From an uncultured Verrucomicrobia subdivision 3 bacterium (GTDB lineage Bacteria; Verrucomicrobiota; Verrucomicrobiia; Limisphaerales; UBA11358), in assembly GCA_903858275.1 (NCBI GenBank), contig CAIOIC010000051.1, forward strand, positions 1 to 35,007: 35,007 nt of DNA, written 5' to 3'. Positions 6,904 to 15,334 of the stretch are shown here, piece after piece; within the stretch, counting starts at the first letter, position 1; each line of letters starts with the position of its first letter. Both the position numbers and the translations under genes were made by a program. The notes beneath the pieces are model-generated. The model ran no database searches. It was not told the origin of the DNA and worked only from the letters and a program-made list of their open reading frames with translations.

Positions 6904-7728
6904 ATGACTATCGCCACACCTTCAAAAACCACCCTTCAACCGGTGCGACCTTCGCGTCGGGACCTCGCCGAACTGCTCGCGCCGCTGGAAAAAATCGCGG
7001 CGGACTCGCCCAATCTCGTCGCCAATCACGAGGCGGCATTTGAGGTTGGCGGCGCGCGTTACGAACTGCCGCGCTATCTGTTTGTCGGACCGCGCGGCGG
7101 CGACACGCCGATTCGCGTTGGCATTTTCGCCGGCATCCACGGCGACGAGCCGGAAGGCGTTCATGCGCTGATCCAGTTCATCCGGCTGCTCGAATCCCAC
7201 CCCGAGCTGGCCACCGGCTACTATCTTTCGCTTTATCCGCTCTGCAATCCGACCGGTTTCGAGGACGGCACACGCCATTCGCGCAGCGGCAAAGATTTGA
7301 ACCGCGAATTCTGGCGCGACTCCACCGAGTCGGAAGTCCGGCTGCTCCAAGCTGAACTTCAGTCGCGCTCATTTCAGGGAATCATTTCGCTGCACACCGA
7401 TGATACCAGCAGCGGCTTTTACGGTTTCGCCCACGGTGCGACACTGACGAAGAGTTTGATCCAACCGGCGCTGGCGGCGGCAGAGAAATTCCTGCCGCGC
7501 GATGAGCGTCCGGTGATTGACGGTTTCAACGCCCGCAACGGCATCATCCGCGACGGCTACGAGGGCATTTTGTCTGCCCCGCCTAAAATCCGTCCGCGTC
7601 CGTTTGAAATCATTTTGGAGACCCCGGCCACGCCGCCGGAGTATTTGAAGGAACTGGCTTTCGTCGCGGCTTTGCAAACCATATTGGCCGAATACCAGAA
7701 ATTTATCGCTTACGCCCCGAACCTATAA
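6904..7728 (+). CDS. M14/AstE-AspA-type zinc hydrolase (peptidase or deacylase)
   Basis: A 274-residue zinc hydrolase of the carboxypeptidase M14 / succinylglutamate desuccinylase superfamily. The H-x-x-E zinc motif is in AGIHGDEPEG, the region after it carries PTGFEDGTRHSRSGKDLNREF with substrate-carboxylate-binding Asn-Arg, and the third zinc ligand is the His in ISLHTDDTSSG. A late Glu in EIILETPATPPE is the likely catalytic base. No signal peptide is visible, so it is probably cytoplasmic. Substrate is unknown; the family removes acyl or amino-acid groups from small molecules or peptides. Its position between sbp and cysK suggests release of a sulfur compound or an acyl-amino acid, but that is inference. 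The ATG at 6904 was chosen; a GTG at 6874 would add 10 residues and lies against the preceding hairpin. Confidence 0.78.
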   Translation: MTIATPSKTTLQPVRPSRRDLAELLAPLEKIAADSPNLVANHEAAFEVGGARYELPRYLFVGPRGGDTPIRVGIFAGIHGDEPEGVHALIQFIRLLESHPELATGYYLSLYPLCNPTGFEDGTRHSRSGKDLNREFWRDSTESEVRLLQAELQSRSFQGIISLHTDDTSSGFYGFAHGATLTKSLIQPALAAAEKFLPRDERPVIDGFNARNGIIRDGYEGILSAPPKIRPRPFEIILETPATPPEYLKELAFVAALQTILAEYQKFIAYAPNL

Positions 7729-7755
7729 ATCTAACCAAACAAACCTAATCACAAT

Positions 7756-8733
7756 ATGAGCCGCATCTACAACGACATCACAGAAACCATCGGCAACACA
7801 CCGCTCGTGCGGCTGCACCGCACGGCTCAACAATTCGGCGCCGTCGCCGATGTGCTGCTCAAACTCGAATTCTTCAACCCGCTCTCCAGCGTCAAGGACC
7901 GCATCGGCGCGGCGATGATTGAGGATGCGCTGAAGTCCGGCGCCATCGGCAAGGACACCATTCTTATCGAGCCAACCAGCGGCAACACCGGCATCGCGCT
8001 CGCCTTCGTGGCGGCGGCCAAGGGCTTGAAACTCATCCTGACGATGCCGGAGACGATGAGCATCGAGCGCCGCAAGCTGCTGAAAATTCTCGGCGCAAAG
8101 CTTGTTTTGACCGAAGGTGTCAAAGGCATGAAAGGCGCGATTGCCAAGGCGGAGGAATTGCACAAGCAAATTCCGAACAGCGTTGTGCTGCAACAGTTTT
8201 CCAATCCGTCGAATCCCGCGATTCATCGCAAAACCACCGCCGAGGAAATCTGGCGGGACACGGATGGAAAGGTGGATTTCGTGGTGGCCGGGGTGGGGAC
8301 CGGCGGCACGATCACCGGCGTGGCGGAAGTCATCAAAAGCCTGAAACCTTCCTTCAAGGCCATCGCAGTCGAACCGGTCAAGTCGCCGGTAATCTCCGGC
8401 GGAGCACCTGGGCCGCACAAGTTGCAGGGCATCGGCGCGGGATTCATTCCCGCAAACCTGAACACCAAGATTGTGGATGAAATAATCCAGGTGAGCGAAG
8501 ACGATTCTGGTCCGGTGTCCAAACTGGTCAACACGCTGGAGGGTATTCCCGTCGGCATTTCCAGCGGCGCGGCCATCTGGGCGGCGTTGCAGGTCGCCCA
8601 GCGCCCCGAAAACAAAGGTAAAACCATCGTCGTCATCGTGCCATCGTCTAGCGAGCGCTATCTCTCGACCTGGCTGTTCGCTGACATTAACACCGATTCT
8701 GACGACATTAGCAGCTTGCTAACCGGAGCATAA
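7756..8733 (+). CDS. cysK: Cysteine synthase (O-acetylserine sulfhydrylase)
   Basis: A 325-residue PLP enzyme that replaces the acetyl group of O-acetylserine with sulfide to give cysteine. The PLP lysine is K47 in SSVKDR; the substrate loop PTSGNTG is at 73-79, the phosphate-binding GVGTGGT at 179-185, the [10 protein letters not shown] motif near 263-272 and [10 protein letters not shown] at 295-304. Length and motifs fit CysK or CysM rather than cystathionine beta-synthase, as no CBS domain follows. It lies 27 bases after the M14 gene and 28 before cysT, joining uptake and fixation of sulfur in one transcription unit. Confidence 0.94.
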   Translation: MSRIYNDITETIGNTPLVRLHRTAQQFGAVADVLLKLEFFNPLSSVKDRIGAAMIEDALKSGAIGKDTILIEPTSGNTGIALAFVAAAKGLKLILTMPETMSIERRKLLKILGAKLVLTEGVKGMKGAIAKAEELHKQIPNSVVLQQFSNPSNPAIHRKTTAEEIWRDTDGKVDFVVAGVGTGGTITGVAEVIKSLKPSFKAIAVEPVKSPVISGGAPGPHKLQGIGAGFIPANLNTKIVDEIIQVSEDDSGPVSKLVNTLEGIPVGISSGAAIWAALQVAQRPENKGKTIVVIVPSSSERYLSTWLFADINTDSDDISSLLTGA

Positions 8734-8761
8734 AAGTTTTTGCTTCTGGGAATAAATTCTT

Positions 8762-9613
8762 GTGGCAAGCAAACTGTTCCGACCAAAAAAAATCAGGGTG
8801 TTGCCGGGCTTCAAATTGACGCTCGGCTTCACGCTTTTTTACCTTGGGCTCATCGTGTTGATTCCGCTGGCGGCGGTGTTCTGGAAAACCTCCACGCTGA
8901 CGTGGCCGGAATTCTGGCACACCATCACCATGCCCACGGCGCTGGCTTCGTATCGACTGACATTCGGCGCGTCGTTTTGCGCCGCGCTGGTCAACGTCGT
9001 TTTCGGACTCATCGTCGCCTGGGTCTTGGTGCGCTACGAATTTTTCGGCAAGAAAATCGTGGACGCGCTGGTGGATCTGCCGTTCGCGCTGCCCACCGCC
9101 GTCGCGGGCATCACACTGGCGGCTTTGTATTCGCAGCATGGCTGGATCGGCCAACTGCTCACACCGCTGGGCATCAAGGTGGCCAACACGCAGACCGGCA
9201 TTTTCATCGCGCTGACGTTCATCGGCCTGCCGTTCATCGTGCGCACCGTGCAGCCGATTCTCGAAGACCTCGACCCGGAGTTGGAGGAAGCCGCGTCCAG
9301 CTTGGGCGCTAACCGCTGGCAGGTTTTTTGGCGGGTGATTCTGCCGATGCTCACACCCGCGCTGCTCACCGGCTTCGCGCTGGCCTTTGCCCGCGCGCTG
9401 GGCGAATACGGCTCGGTCATTTTCATCGCCGGCAACATCCCGATGAAAACGCAGATCACACCGGTCATCATCATGGCCGAGTTGGATATGTTTGATTATG
9501 CCAAGGCTACGGCTATCGCCGTGGTGATGCTCGTCGCCTCGTTTGCACTGCTACTCACCATCAACGTGCTGCAGTGGTGGACGAACCGCCACAACACCAC
9601 CAATCTCGCATGA
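8762..9613 (+). CDS. cysT: Sulfate ABC transporter permease CysT (CysU)
   Basis: A 283-residue inner-membrane permease with about six helices. The EAA loop that docks on CysA is visible as [21 protein letters not shown] near residue 178-198, followed by [19 protein letters not shown], a characteristic run of sulfate permeases. Start is GTG at 8762, giving a basic N-terminus ([15 protein letters not shown]) before the first helix; a weak GGGA lies upstream. It forms the heterodimeric channel with CysW, to which it is coupled by a 4-base ATGA overlap. Confidence 0.93.
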   Translation: MASKLFRPKKIRVLPGFKLTLGFTLFYLGLIVLIPLAAVFWKTSTLTWPEFWHTITMPTALASYRLTFGASFCAALVNVVFGLIVAWVLVRYEFFGKKIVDALVDLPFALPTAVAGITLAALYSQHGWIGQLLTPLGIKVANTQTGIFIALTFIGLPFIVRTVQPILEDLDPELEEAASSLGANRWQVFWRVILPMLTPALLTGFALAFARALGEYGSVIFIAGNIPMKTQITPVIIMAELDMFDYAKATAIAVVMLVASFALLLTINVLQWWTNRHNTTNLA

Positions 9614-10536
9614 CGCCTGCCGCCACCACATTTCGCGCACCGCCGCGGGCCACGCATCGCCATCCGACCACGGAACCGCCCGCCGTGCGCCGGCTGCTCA
9701 TCGGCATCGCGCTGGGCTTCATGGCGTTGTTTCTGGTGCTGCCGCTGGTGTTCGTATTCACACAGGCGTTCGCCAAAGGAATAGAATTTTATTTCAAGAC
9801 CCTGGGCGATGCCAACGCCTGGAACGCCATCAAATTGACCTTGCTGGCGGCGGCCATTGCGGTGCCGCTGAACTGCGTCTTCGGCGTCTGCGCCGCGTGG
9901 GCGATTGCGAAGTTTGATTTTCGCGGCAAGAATGTTCTTCTCACGCTGATTGACCTGCCGTTCTCGGTTTCGCCAGTGATTTCCGGTTTGATTTACGTTT
10001 TAGTTTTCGGCGCGCAAGGCTGGCTTGGCCTCTACATGAACGCGGATCATCCGAAATTTCCTTGGCTCGCGAACTGGCTGAACGAGCACAACATCAAAAT
10101 CATTTTTGCCGTGCCAGGCATCGTACTGGCGACAATTTTTGTCACGTTCCCGTTTGTGGCGCGGGAGTTGATTCCACTGATGCAGGCGCAGGGGCGCAGC
10201 GAGGAGGAAGCCGCGCGCGTCCTGGGCGCGAGCGGTTGGCAGACGTTCTGGCGCGTGACGGTGCCGAACATCAAATGGGGCCTGCTCTACGGCGTGATTT
10301 TGTGCAATGCCCGCGCGATGGGCGAATTCGGCGCGGTGTCGGTGGTGAGCGGAAAGATTCGCGGCCAGACGAACACCGTTCCCTTGCACATCGAGGCGCT
10401 GTATGATGATTACAATTTCACCGGCGCGTTCGCCGTGGCGTCACTGCTGGCTTTTCTCGCGTTGATTACACTTGGTCTAAAGACTTGGGTGGAACACAAA
10501 AATGCCGCGCTGAAAGAAATCGAGGTTTCCAAATGA
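9610..10536 (+). CDS. cysW: Sulfate ABC transporter permease CysW
   Basis: A 308-residue permease, partner of CysT. A proline- and arginine-rich N-terminal tail of about 30 residues precedes the first helix. The EAA loop is [19 protein letters not shown], followed by [19 protein letters not shown] and [19 protein letters not shown], which are diagnostic of CysW. The ATG at 9610 overlaps the cysT stop (ATGA); an ATG at 9574 inside cysT is less likely. The stop overlaps the cysA start in the same way, so the three proteins are translationally coupled for balanced assembly. Confidence 0.93.
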   Translation: MTPAATTFRAPPRATHRHPTTEPPAVRRLLIGIALGFMALFLVLPLVFVFTQAFAKGIEFYFKTLGDANAWNAIKLTLLAAAIAVPLNCVFGVCAAWAIAKFDFRGKNVLLTLIDLPFSVSPVISGLIYVLVFGAQGWLGLYMNADHPKFPWLANWLNEHNIKIIFAVPGIVLATIFVTFPFVARELIPLMQAQGRSEEEAARVLGASGWQTFWRVTVPNIKWGLLYGVILCNARAMGEFGAVSVVSGKIRGQTNTVPLHIEALYDDYNFTGAFAVASLLAFLALITLGLKTWVEHKNAALKEIEVSK

Positions 10537-11609
10537 GTGTCGAAGTCAAAAACGTTACGAAAAAATTCGGGAGCTTCACCGCGCTCGACAATGTGAGCCT
10601 CAAAGTCGAGTCCGGCGAACTCGTCGCCCTGCTCGGCCCATCCGGCTCCGGCAAGACCACGCTGCTGCGCACCATTGCCGGTCTGGAATTTCCCGATAAC
10701 CCCGGCGAGGCGCAGGTTTTGTTTTACGGCGAGGATGTGACGCAGATTCCCGCCAGCGAGCGCAAGGCCGGATTCGCCTTTCAGCATTACGCGCTGTTCC
10801 GGCACATGACCGTGTTTGAGAACATCGCGTTCAGCCTGCGCGTCCGGCCCAAAACGACGCGCCCGCCGGAAGATGAAATCCGCGCCCGCGTGGATAAATT
10901 GCTGAAACTCATCCAGCTTGAGCCTTTGGCAAAACGGTTTCCCTCGCAGCTTTCCGGCGGCCAGCGCCAGCGCGTCGCCCTCGCCCGCGCACTCGCGGTG
11001 GAACCGAAAGTTCTCCTGCTCGACGAACCGTTCGGCGCGCTCGATGCCAAGGTGCGCAAGGAATTGCGCCGCTGGCTGCGGCAGTTGCACGAGGAAATCC
11101 ACGTCACCACGCTGTTCGTGACGCACGATCAGGAGGAGGCGCTGGAGGTTTCCGACCGCGTGGCGATTTTGCGCGCCGGAAAAATTGAGCAGATCGGCAC
11201 CCCGGAGCAAATTTACGACCAACCCGCCTCACCGTTCGTTTACGACTTCCTCGGCAATGTGAATCTGTTCAGCGGTCGCATGAAAGATGGTGCGCTGGTC
11301 ATAGGGGGCACGGAATTCGCCGCGCCGGACAATCGCGGCGAGGAAGATTCGGCCGCCATCGCATTTGTGCGGCCACATGACATCCGGGTGACACGCCAAG
11401 CCGCCGGTCCGGCACTGGCGGCGCAAGTCATCCGCTCCAACGCGGCGGGTCCGGTGGCCAATCTGGAATTAAAACGGCTCGACAGCGGCGAATTCTTTAC
11501 CGTGCAACTAGGCAAGGAACAGTTTCAGGAATTGCAGCCGAAGGTCGGCGAACAGGTTTATGTGGAACTCAAGAACGTGAAAGTGTTCTCCGACGATTAT
11601 TCAATTTGA
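10533..11609 (+). CDS. cysA: Sulfate ABC transporter ATPase CysA
   Basis: A 358-residue ATPase. Walker A GPSGSGKT is at 35-42, the Q-loop at Q84 (AFQHYALF), signature LSGGQRQR at 140-147, Walker B LLLDEP at 161-166 and the switch His at 198 (FVTHD). Residues after about 240 form a TOBE-type regulatory domain ([11 protein letters not shown], then FVRPHDIRV, typical of CysA). It powers sulfate import through CysT-CysW. The ATG overlaps the cysW stop; the upstream ATG at 10485 is rejected. It ends 4 bases before the convergent tRNA-His gene, leaving no room for a separate terminator, so the sulfur-operon transcript probably runs antisense through the tRNA. Confidence 0.95.
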   Translation: MSVEVKNVTKKFGSFTALDNVSLKVESGELVALLGPSGSGKTTLLRTIAGLEFPDNPGEAQVLFYGEDVTQIPASERKAGFAFQHYALFRHMTVFENIAFSLRVRPKTTRPPEDEIRARVDKLLKLIQLEPLAKRFPSQLSGGQRQRVALARALAVEPKVLLLDEPFGALDAKVRKELRRWLRQLHEEIHVTTLFVTHDQEEALEVSDRVAILRAGKIEQIGTPEQIYDQPASPFVYDFLGNVNLFSGRMKDGALVIGGTEFAAPDNRGEEDSAAIAFVRPHDIRVTRQAAGPALAAQVIRSNAAGPVANLELKRLDSGEFFTVQLGKEQFQELQPKVGEQVYVELKNVKVFSDDYSI

Positions 11610-11613
11610 AGAA

Positions 11614-11689
11614 TGGGGTGGCCAACGGGACTCGAACCCGCAACAGCAAGCTCCACAAGCTTGGACTCTACCATTGAGCTATAGCCACC
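11614..11689 (-). tRNA. trnH: tRNA-His (anticodon GTG)
   Basis: Read on the minus strand, the 7-bp acceptor stem is GTGGCTA paired with TGGCCAC. The D arm carries AGCTCAATGGTAGAG, the anticodon stem is CAAGC/GCTTG with loop TTGTGGA (anticodon GTG), and the T arm holds GGTTCGAGTCC. The extra 5' G (G-1, base 11689) faces a C discriminator, the identity pair of tRNA-His, and CCA is encoded (11616-11614). The gene is convergent with cysA. Confidence 0.97.
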
Positions 11690-11703
11690 AACCAAATGAG
11701 AGG

Positions 11704-11732
11704 ACAATAGATTTTTTGCAGGCGCCCGTCAA
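11704..11732 (-). promoter_or_regulatory. Promoter of tRNA-His
   Basis: On the minus strand TTGACG (-35), a 17-base spacer and TATTGT (-10) end 15 bases before the first tRNA base, an ideal layout for a stable RNA gene. The rest of the gap to galK shows nothing else. Confidence 0.7.
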
Positions 11733-11781
11733 GTTTTAGGCGTGCCAGCCGATGCCTCCCTATGCGAATGCAAACTTAAAA

Positions 11782-12951
11782 TCAGCCTTTGATGATTGTC
11801 GCCCCAGCCGCGGGACGGGAAGCGAAAATAGCGGCATCAATGCCGGTTTTCGCCTTATAATCGGCGGCAATTTTCTTCGTGATGGCGTTTACGCAATCGG
11901 CTTTTACCAGCGCCACGCAGCAGCCGCCAAAACCGCCGCCAGTCATGCGACAGCCATAAACGCCGCCCTGATAGCCGATATCCTCGGCGATTTCCACAAC
12001 AACGTCGAGTTCCTTGCAGCTCACTTCGTAATCATCGCGCAGCGCGTAGTGGCTGGCATACATGAACTGCCCAACGGTTGGCCAGTTACTCTGGCGGATG
12101 CCTTCGGCGGCATGGGTGGTGCGTTCGATTTCGCCGATAACGTGACGGGCGCGGCGATAGACCACTTCGCTCAGCTTGCCCTTGGCTTGGTCGAGCTGGT
12201 CGGCGGTGCAATCGCGGAGCGACTTCACGCCGATGTTCCGGGCGGCTTCCTCGCACTGCGCGCGGCGTTCGGCGTATTCGCCGCCGCTTAATTCGTGCTT
12301 CACGTTGGTGTTGATGACCAGCAGCGCCACGGAGGGATCGCTCATGGGCACCAACTGGGTCTTGCGGGTGCGGCAGTCGAGCAGCAGAAGATGGCCCTCG
12401 CGGCCGAGGGCGGAGATAAACTGGTCCATGATGCCGCACGGAACGCCGGCGAAATCATGCTCGGCCTTCTGCGCAAGCAGGGCTTTTTCAATTGGATCAA
12501 TGGCTTTGCCGGTGGCGGCTTCCATCAAAGTGGCGGTGCAGACTTCGAGCGCGGCACTGCTACTCAACCCGCCGCCGAGTGGCACGGTGGACATGAATGC
12601 CACGTCCAGCGCGGGAATGGTGACGCCGCGATTTTGAAAGCCCGCGAACACGCCGCGGATGTAGTTGGACCATTTCGGCTGGCCCTTGGTGACGGGCGCG
12701 GAGATGTCAATCGTGGCGCTTTCCTTGAAGTGCGTGTCATAGACGTTGACCTGGCCTGGCGTGTCGGCGGCATCGGCGGCCATGACGGCGTAGCGCTCGA
12801 TGGCCATCGGCAGAACGAAGCCGTCATTGTAATCGGTGTGTTCGCCGATGACGTTGACCCGGCCGGGCGCGGCGACGATCCAGCGCGGCGGACGACCGTA
12901 ATGCTTTTGAAATTCAACGGTGACGTGGGCGGCGAGTTCTTTCAGATTCAT
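11782..12951 (-). CDS. galK: Galactokinase
   Basis: A 389-residue GHMP kinase that phosphorylates galactose at C1, the first step of the Leloir pathway. The galactokinase signature GRVNVIGEHTDYNDG is at 30-44, the ATP-binding GHMP motif PLGGGLSSSAALE at 124-136, the catalytic Asp in CGIMDQF near 176, and the third motif MTGGGFGGCCVAL near the C-terminus. Start ATG 12951 gives the family N-terminus; an ATG at 13017 adds 22 residues that read from the intergenic inverted repeat. It is the last gene of a symporter - small membrane protein - galK set, so galactose uptake and activation are linked. galT and galE are not in the window. Confidence 0.95.
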   Translation of the reverse strand: MNLKELAAHVTVEFQKHYGRPPRWIVAAPGRVNVIGEHTDYNDGFVLPMAIERYAVMAADAADTPGQVNVYDTHFKESATIDISAPVTKGQPKWSNYIRGVFAGFQNRGVTIPALDVAFMSTVPLGGGLSSSAALEVCTATLMEAATGKAIDPIEKALLAQKAEHDFAGVPCGIMDQFISALGREGHLLLLDCRTRKTQLVPMSDPSVALLVINTNVKHELSGGEYAERRAQCEEAARNIGVKSLRDCTADQLDQAKGKLSEVVYRRARHVIGEIERTTHAAEGIRQSNWPTVGQFMYASHYALRDDYEVSCKELDVVVEIAEDIGYQGGVYGCRMTGGGFGGCCVALVKADCVNAITKKIAADYKAKTGIDAAIFASRPAAGATIIKG

Positions 12952-12978
12952 ATCGGTTAAAACGAAGATGGAAAATTC

Positions 12979-13034
12979 AGGATGGAAGCGGAAAGGGCGG
13001 GCTATTCCATCCGCCATCCTCCAGCTTCCATCCT
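12979..13034. repeat. Inverted repeat between the small membrane gene and galK
   Basis: AGGATGGAAGC (12979-12989) and GCTTCCATCCT (13024-13034) are perfect 11-base arms around a 34-base spacer that itself contains related CATCC/GGATG words. It could fold in the mRNA between the two genes. The wording resembles a mobile or amplified intergenic element rather than a terminator, as no T-run follows. Confidence 0.55.
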
Positions 13035-13044
13035 CGCTTGCAAA

Positions 13045-13251
13045 TCAGGCGGACGGCGGGTTCTTCTTGCCCTTGATGGCACCGATCAGCATGCCCGCGC
13101 CGAACACCAGAAGAGCGATGCCCCAGATGAGGTTGATGTTTATGCCCAGTGAAATGACGTGGTCGGATTGAACCACCGCGCCATACACTGCGAGGAGAAC
13201 GCCGATGAGCGTGAACATGAGGCCGATTGGCCAGCGGATATCGAGTCCCAT
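13045..13251 (-). CDS. Small two-helix membrane protein of the galactose operon
   Basis: A 68-residue protein with two predicted membrane helices (about 9-27, WPIGLMFTLIGVLLAVYG, and 38-60, INLIWGIALLVFGAGMLIGA) joined by a short loop, and a basic tail KGKKNPP. I do not recognise a named family. It lies 31 bases after the SSS symporter gene and 93 before galK, on the same strand, so it may be a small accessory subunit of the symporter, as known for some sodium symporters, or an unrelated small membrane protein. That role is inference. Confidence 0.75.
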   Translation of the reverse strand: MGLDIRWPIGLMFTLIGVLLAVYGAVVQSDHVISLGININLIWGIALLVFGAGMLIGAIKGKKNPPSA

Positions 13252-13282
13252 AAATTAATTTTCTTTCAGTTGGGTTGTTGGT

Positions 13283-15232
13283 TCACCAGAAAATAAAGTT
13301 CAGAATCACACAGACGATGAGCAGCGCGATGCCAACCACCGACGGCCGTTGATAGACCGGAATATTATTGTCCACGATCTTCGGCGTGAGCGAATAGACG
13401 AGCCCCCTGAGTTCCTCGTCGGTTTTCTGCGATTTGGTCGCGAGCGAAATCACCAGCGTCAGCACGAAACAGACAATGAAGGCGAAGGCGGCGAGCCAGA
13501 AATTTTGCGCCATTTCGCTGGGGAAGATGGAGACGACCTTGAGATAGCCGCCCTTCATGCCGTTGACCACATGGCCGGCGGCGTCGAGGTTGCTGCCGAC
13601 ACTGGTCAGCGCGTGAAACAGGGCCGAACTGGCAATGCCGCCGAACAGGCCGAGGAATGCGCCGGTGCCGGTGGTGCGCTTCCAGAACATGCCGAGCAGG
13701 AACGTGGCGAAAAGCGGCGCGTTCACGAAGCCAAACACCAACTGAATGACGTCCATGGCGTTGTTATACATCGAGGCGAAATACGCCGCCCCAATACTTA
13801 AGACGATCCCCACCACCGTGATGACCTTGCCGGTCCAAAAATAATGTTTATCGCTCTTGTTCCGGGCAAAATACGCCTGATACAGATCGTAGGTGAAAAC
13901 CGTGTTGAACGCCGTCACGTTGCCCGCCATGCCGGACATGAAGGACGCGAGCAAGCCGGTGAGCGCCAGACCGAGGAGTCCCGGCGGACAATATTTTTTA
14001 ACCAGCGACAGGATGACGCCATCGTAATCATATTCGGCAATACTGTTGTAAAGACCGGTCTTGATTTGATCGTCAGTCAATTTGCTGGCGGCATTGGCCG
14101 TGATAAGGCTGGCAACCTTGGCGCCGTCGATTTTCTTGCCCAGCGCGGCCTGAACGGCGGTGACGGCGGCCACGCTGCTGGCCGGCGCAGCCTGCTTCAC
14201 CACTTCCACCGCCTTCGCATAATTTTCCGCCGCCACAATCGGCGGCGGAATGCGATAATCCTTGTTCGGCATCGAAGTCAGCGCAATGGCGATCATGCCC
14301 GGCACAATCACCAGCAACGGCATGAACATTTTCGGCACTGCCGCCACGAGCGGCGTATTGCGGGCGGCCGTCATGTTCTTGGCCGCCATCGCGCGTTGCA
14401 CCACCAGAAAGTTTGTGCACCAGTAGCCGAAACTTAATACGAAGCCGAGGCCGAAAATCATCGCGAACCAATCCACCCCCATCGGATTATGCGCCGGTCC
14501 GGCCAGCACCGGCTGCCAGGCGCTCGTCCAGGCGTTGGCGGCGTATTGCGTGCCCTGCGCCGCCGCCGCATCCGTGGCCACGGTATGCAGGGAGTTGTTC
14601 ATCGCGCCCCAGCCGCCGACATCTTTCAAGCCGAGATACACAACCGGCGCGAAGCCGAGAACAATCATGAAAAACTGCAGCACTTCCGTATAAATGGCCG
14701 AGGTCAGACCGCCTTTCAAAACGTAGAGCAGCACCACGCCGGAACAGACCCACAGGGCGACGTTGTAATTCCAGCCCAACAACTGGTTCAGCAGCTTTGC
14801 CAGCGCGTTCATCGAGATCCCGGAGGCAAAGATGGTCATCACCGCGAAAGCCACGGAATTCAGCGCCCGGACGCGTTCGTCAAAGCGCATTTTCAAATAT
14901 TCCGGCACCGAGCGCGCCTTGGATCCGTAATAAAATGGCATCATGAACACCGCCAGAAAAATCATCGCCGGAATCGCGCCGACCCAATAAAAATGCGCGG
15001 TGCTGATGCCGTATTTGGCTCCGCTGGCGCCCATGCCGATGAGTTCCAACGCCCCCAGGTTGGCGGACATGAAAGCCAAACCCGTGACCCACGTCGGAAT
15101 GGAGCGGGCGGACGTCAGAAAGTCCGCCGAGGTTTTCATGTAACGCGACAGCGCCCAGCCGATGCCGAGCACAAAAGCGACATAGGCGATGAGGATGGTG
15201 TAATCAATCCACTGGAGTTGGATGGGTTGCAT
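13283..15232 (-). CDS. Sodium:solute symporter (SSS/SGLT family), probable galactose transporter
   Basis: A 649-residue inner-membrane protein with about 13-14 helices. SSS features include the N-terminal DYTILIAYVAFVLGIGW, DFLTSARSIPTWVTGLAFMSANLGALELIGM (start of the inverted-repeat core with the sodium-site region), GGLTSAIYTEVLQFFMIVLG, and GLALTGLLASFMSGMAGNVTAFNTVFTYDLY. These are close to SGLT-type sugar transporters; galK in the same operon points to galactose. Residues about 321-400, between two core helices, are a hydrophilic, alanine-rich insertion (VVKQAAPASSVAAVTAVQAALG and KLTDDQIKTGLY) that is not part of the usual fold. The last helix ends at the C-terminus (IVCVILNFIFW). Confidence 0.9.
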   Translation of the reverse strand: MQPIQLQWIDYTILIAYVAFVLGIGWALSRYMKTSADFLTSARSIPTWVTGLAFMSANLGALELIGMGASGAKYGISTAHFYWVGAIPAMIFLAVFMMPFYYGSKARSVPEYLKMRFDERVRALNSVAFAVMTIFASGISMNALAKLLNQLLGWNYNVALWVCSGVVLLYVLKGGLTSAIYTEVLQFFMIVLGFAPVVYLGLKDVGGWGAMNNSLHTVATDAAAAQGTQYAANAWTSAWQPVLAGPAHNPMGVDWFAMIFGLGFVLSFGYWCTNFLVVQRAMAAKNMTAARNTPLVAAVPKMFMPLLVIVPGMIAIALTSMPNKDYRIPPPIVAAENYAKAVEVVKQAAPASSVAAVTAVQAALGKKIDGAKVASLITANAASKLTDDQIKTGLYNSIAEYDYDGVILSLVKKYCPPGLLGLALTGLLASFMSGMAGNVTAFNTVFTYDLYQAYFARNKSDKHYFWTGKVITVVGIVLSIGAAYFASMYNNAMDVIQLVFGFVNAPLFATFLLGMFWKRTTGTGAFLGLFGGIASSALFHALTSVGSNLDAAGHVVNGMKGGYLKVVSIFPSEMAQNFWLAAFAFIVCFVLTLVISLATKSQKTDEELRGLVYSLTPKIVDNNIPVYQRPSVVGIALLIVCVILNFIFW

Positions 15233-15334
15233 AAATTAATTAATAATAAAACTGCGGCGTTTTTGCGATTGTGGTCGGAAAGATTAGTAAGATTGCAAAA
15301 CCAATGCAAGTAGGCAAAACCAGCCTAGGTCAAC

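Noticed and set aside
15233..15334. Promoter for the symporter operon
   Set aside because: Several TTGAC/TTGCA words are present but none has a convincing -10 at 16-18 bases, so no site is called.
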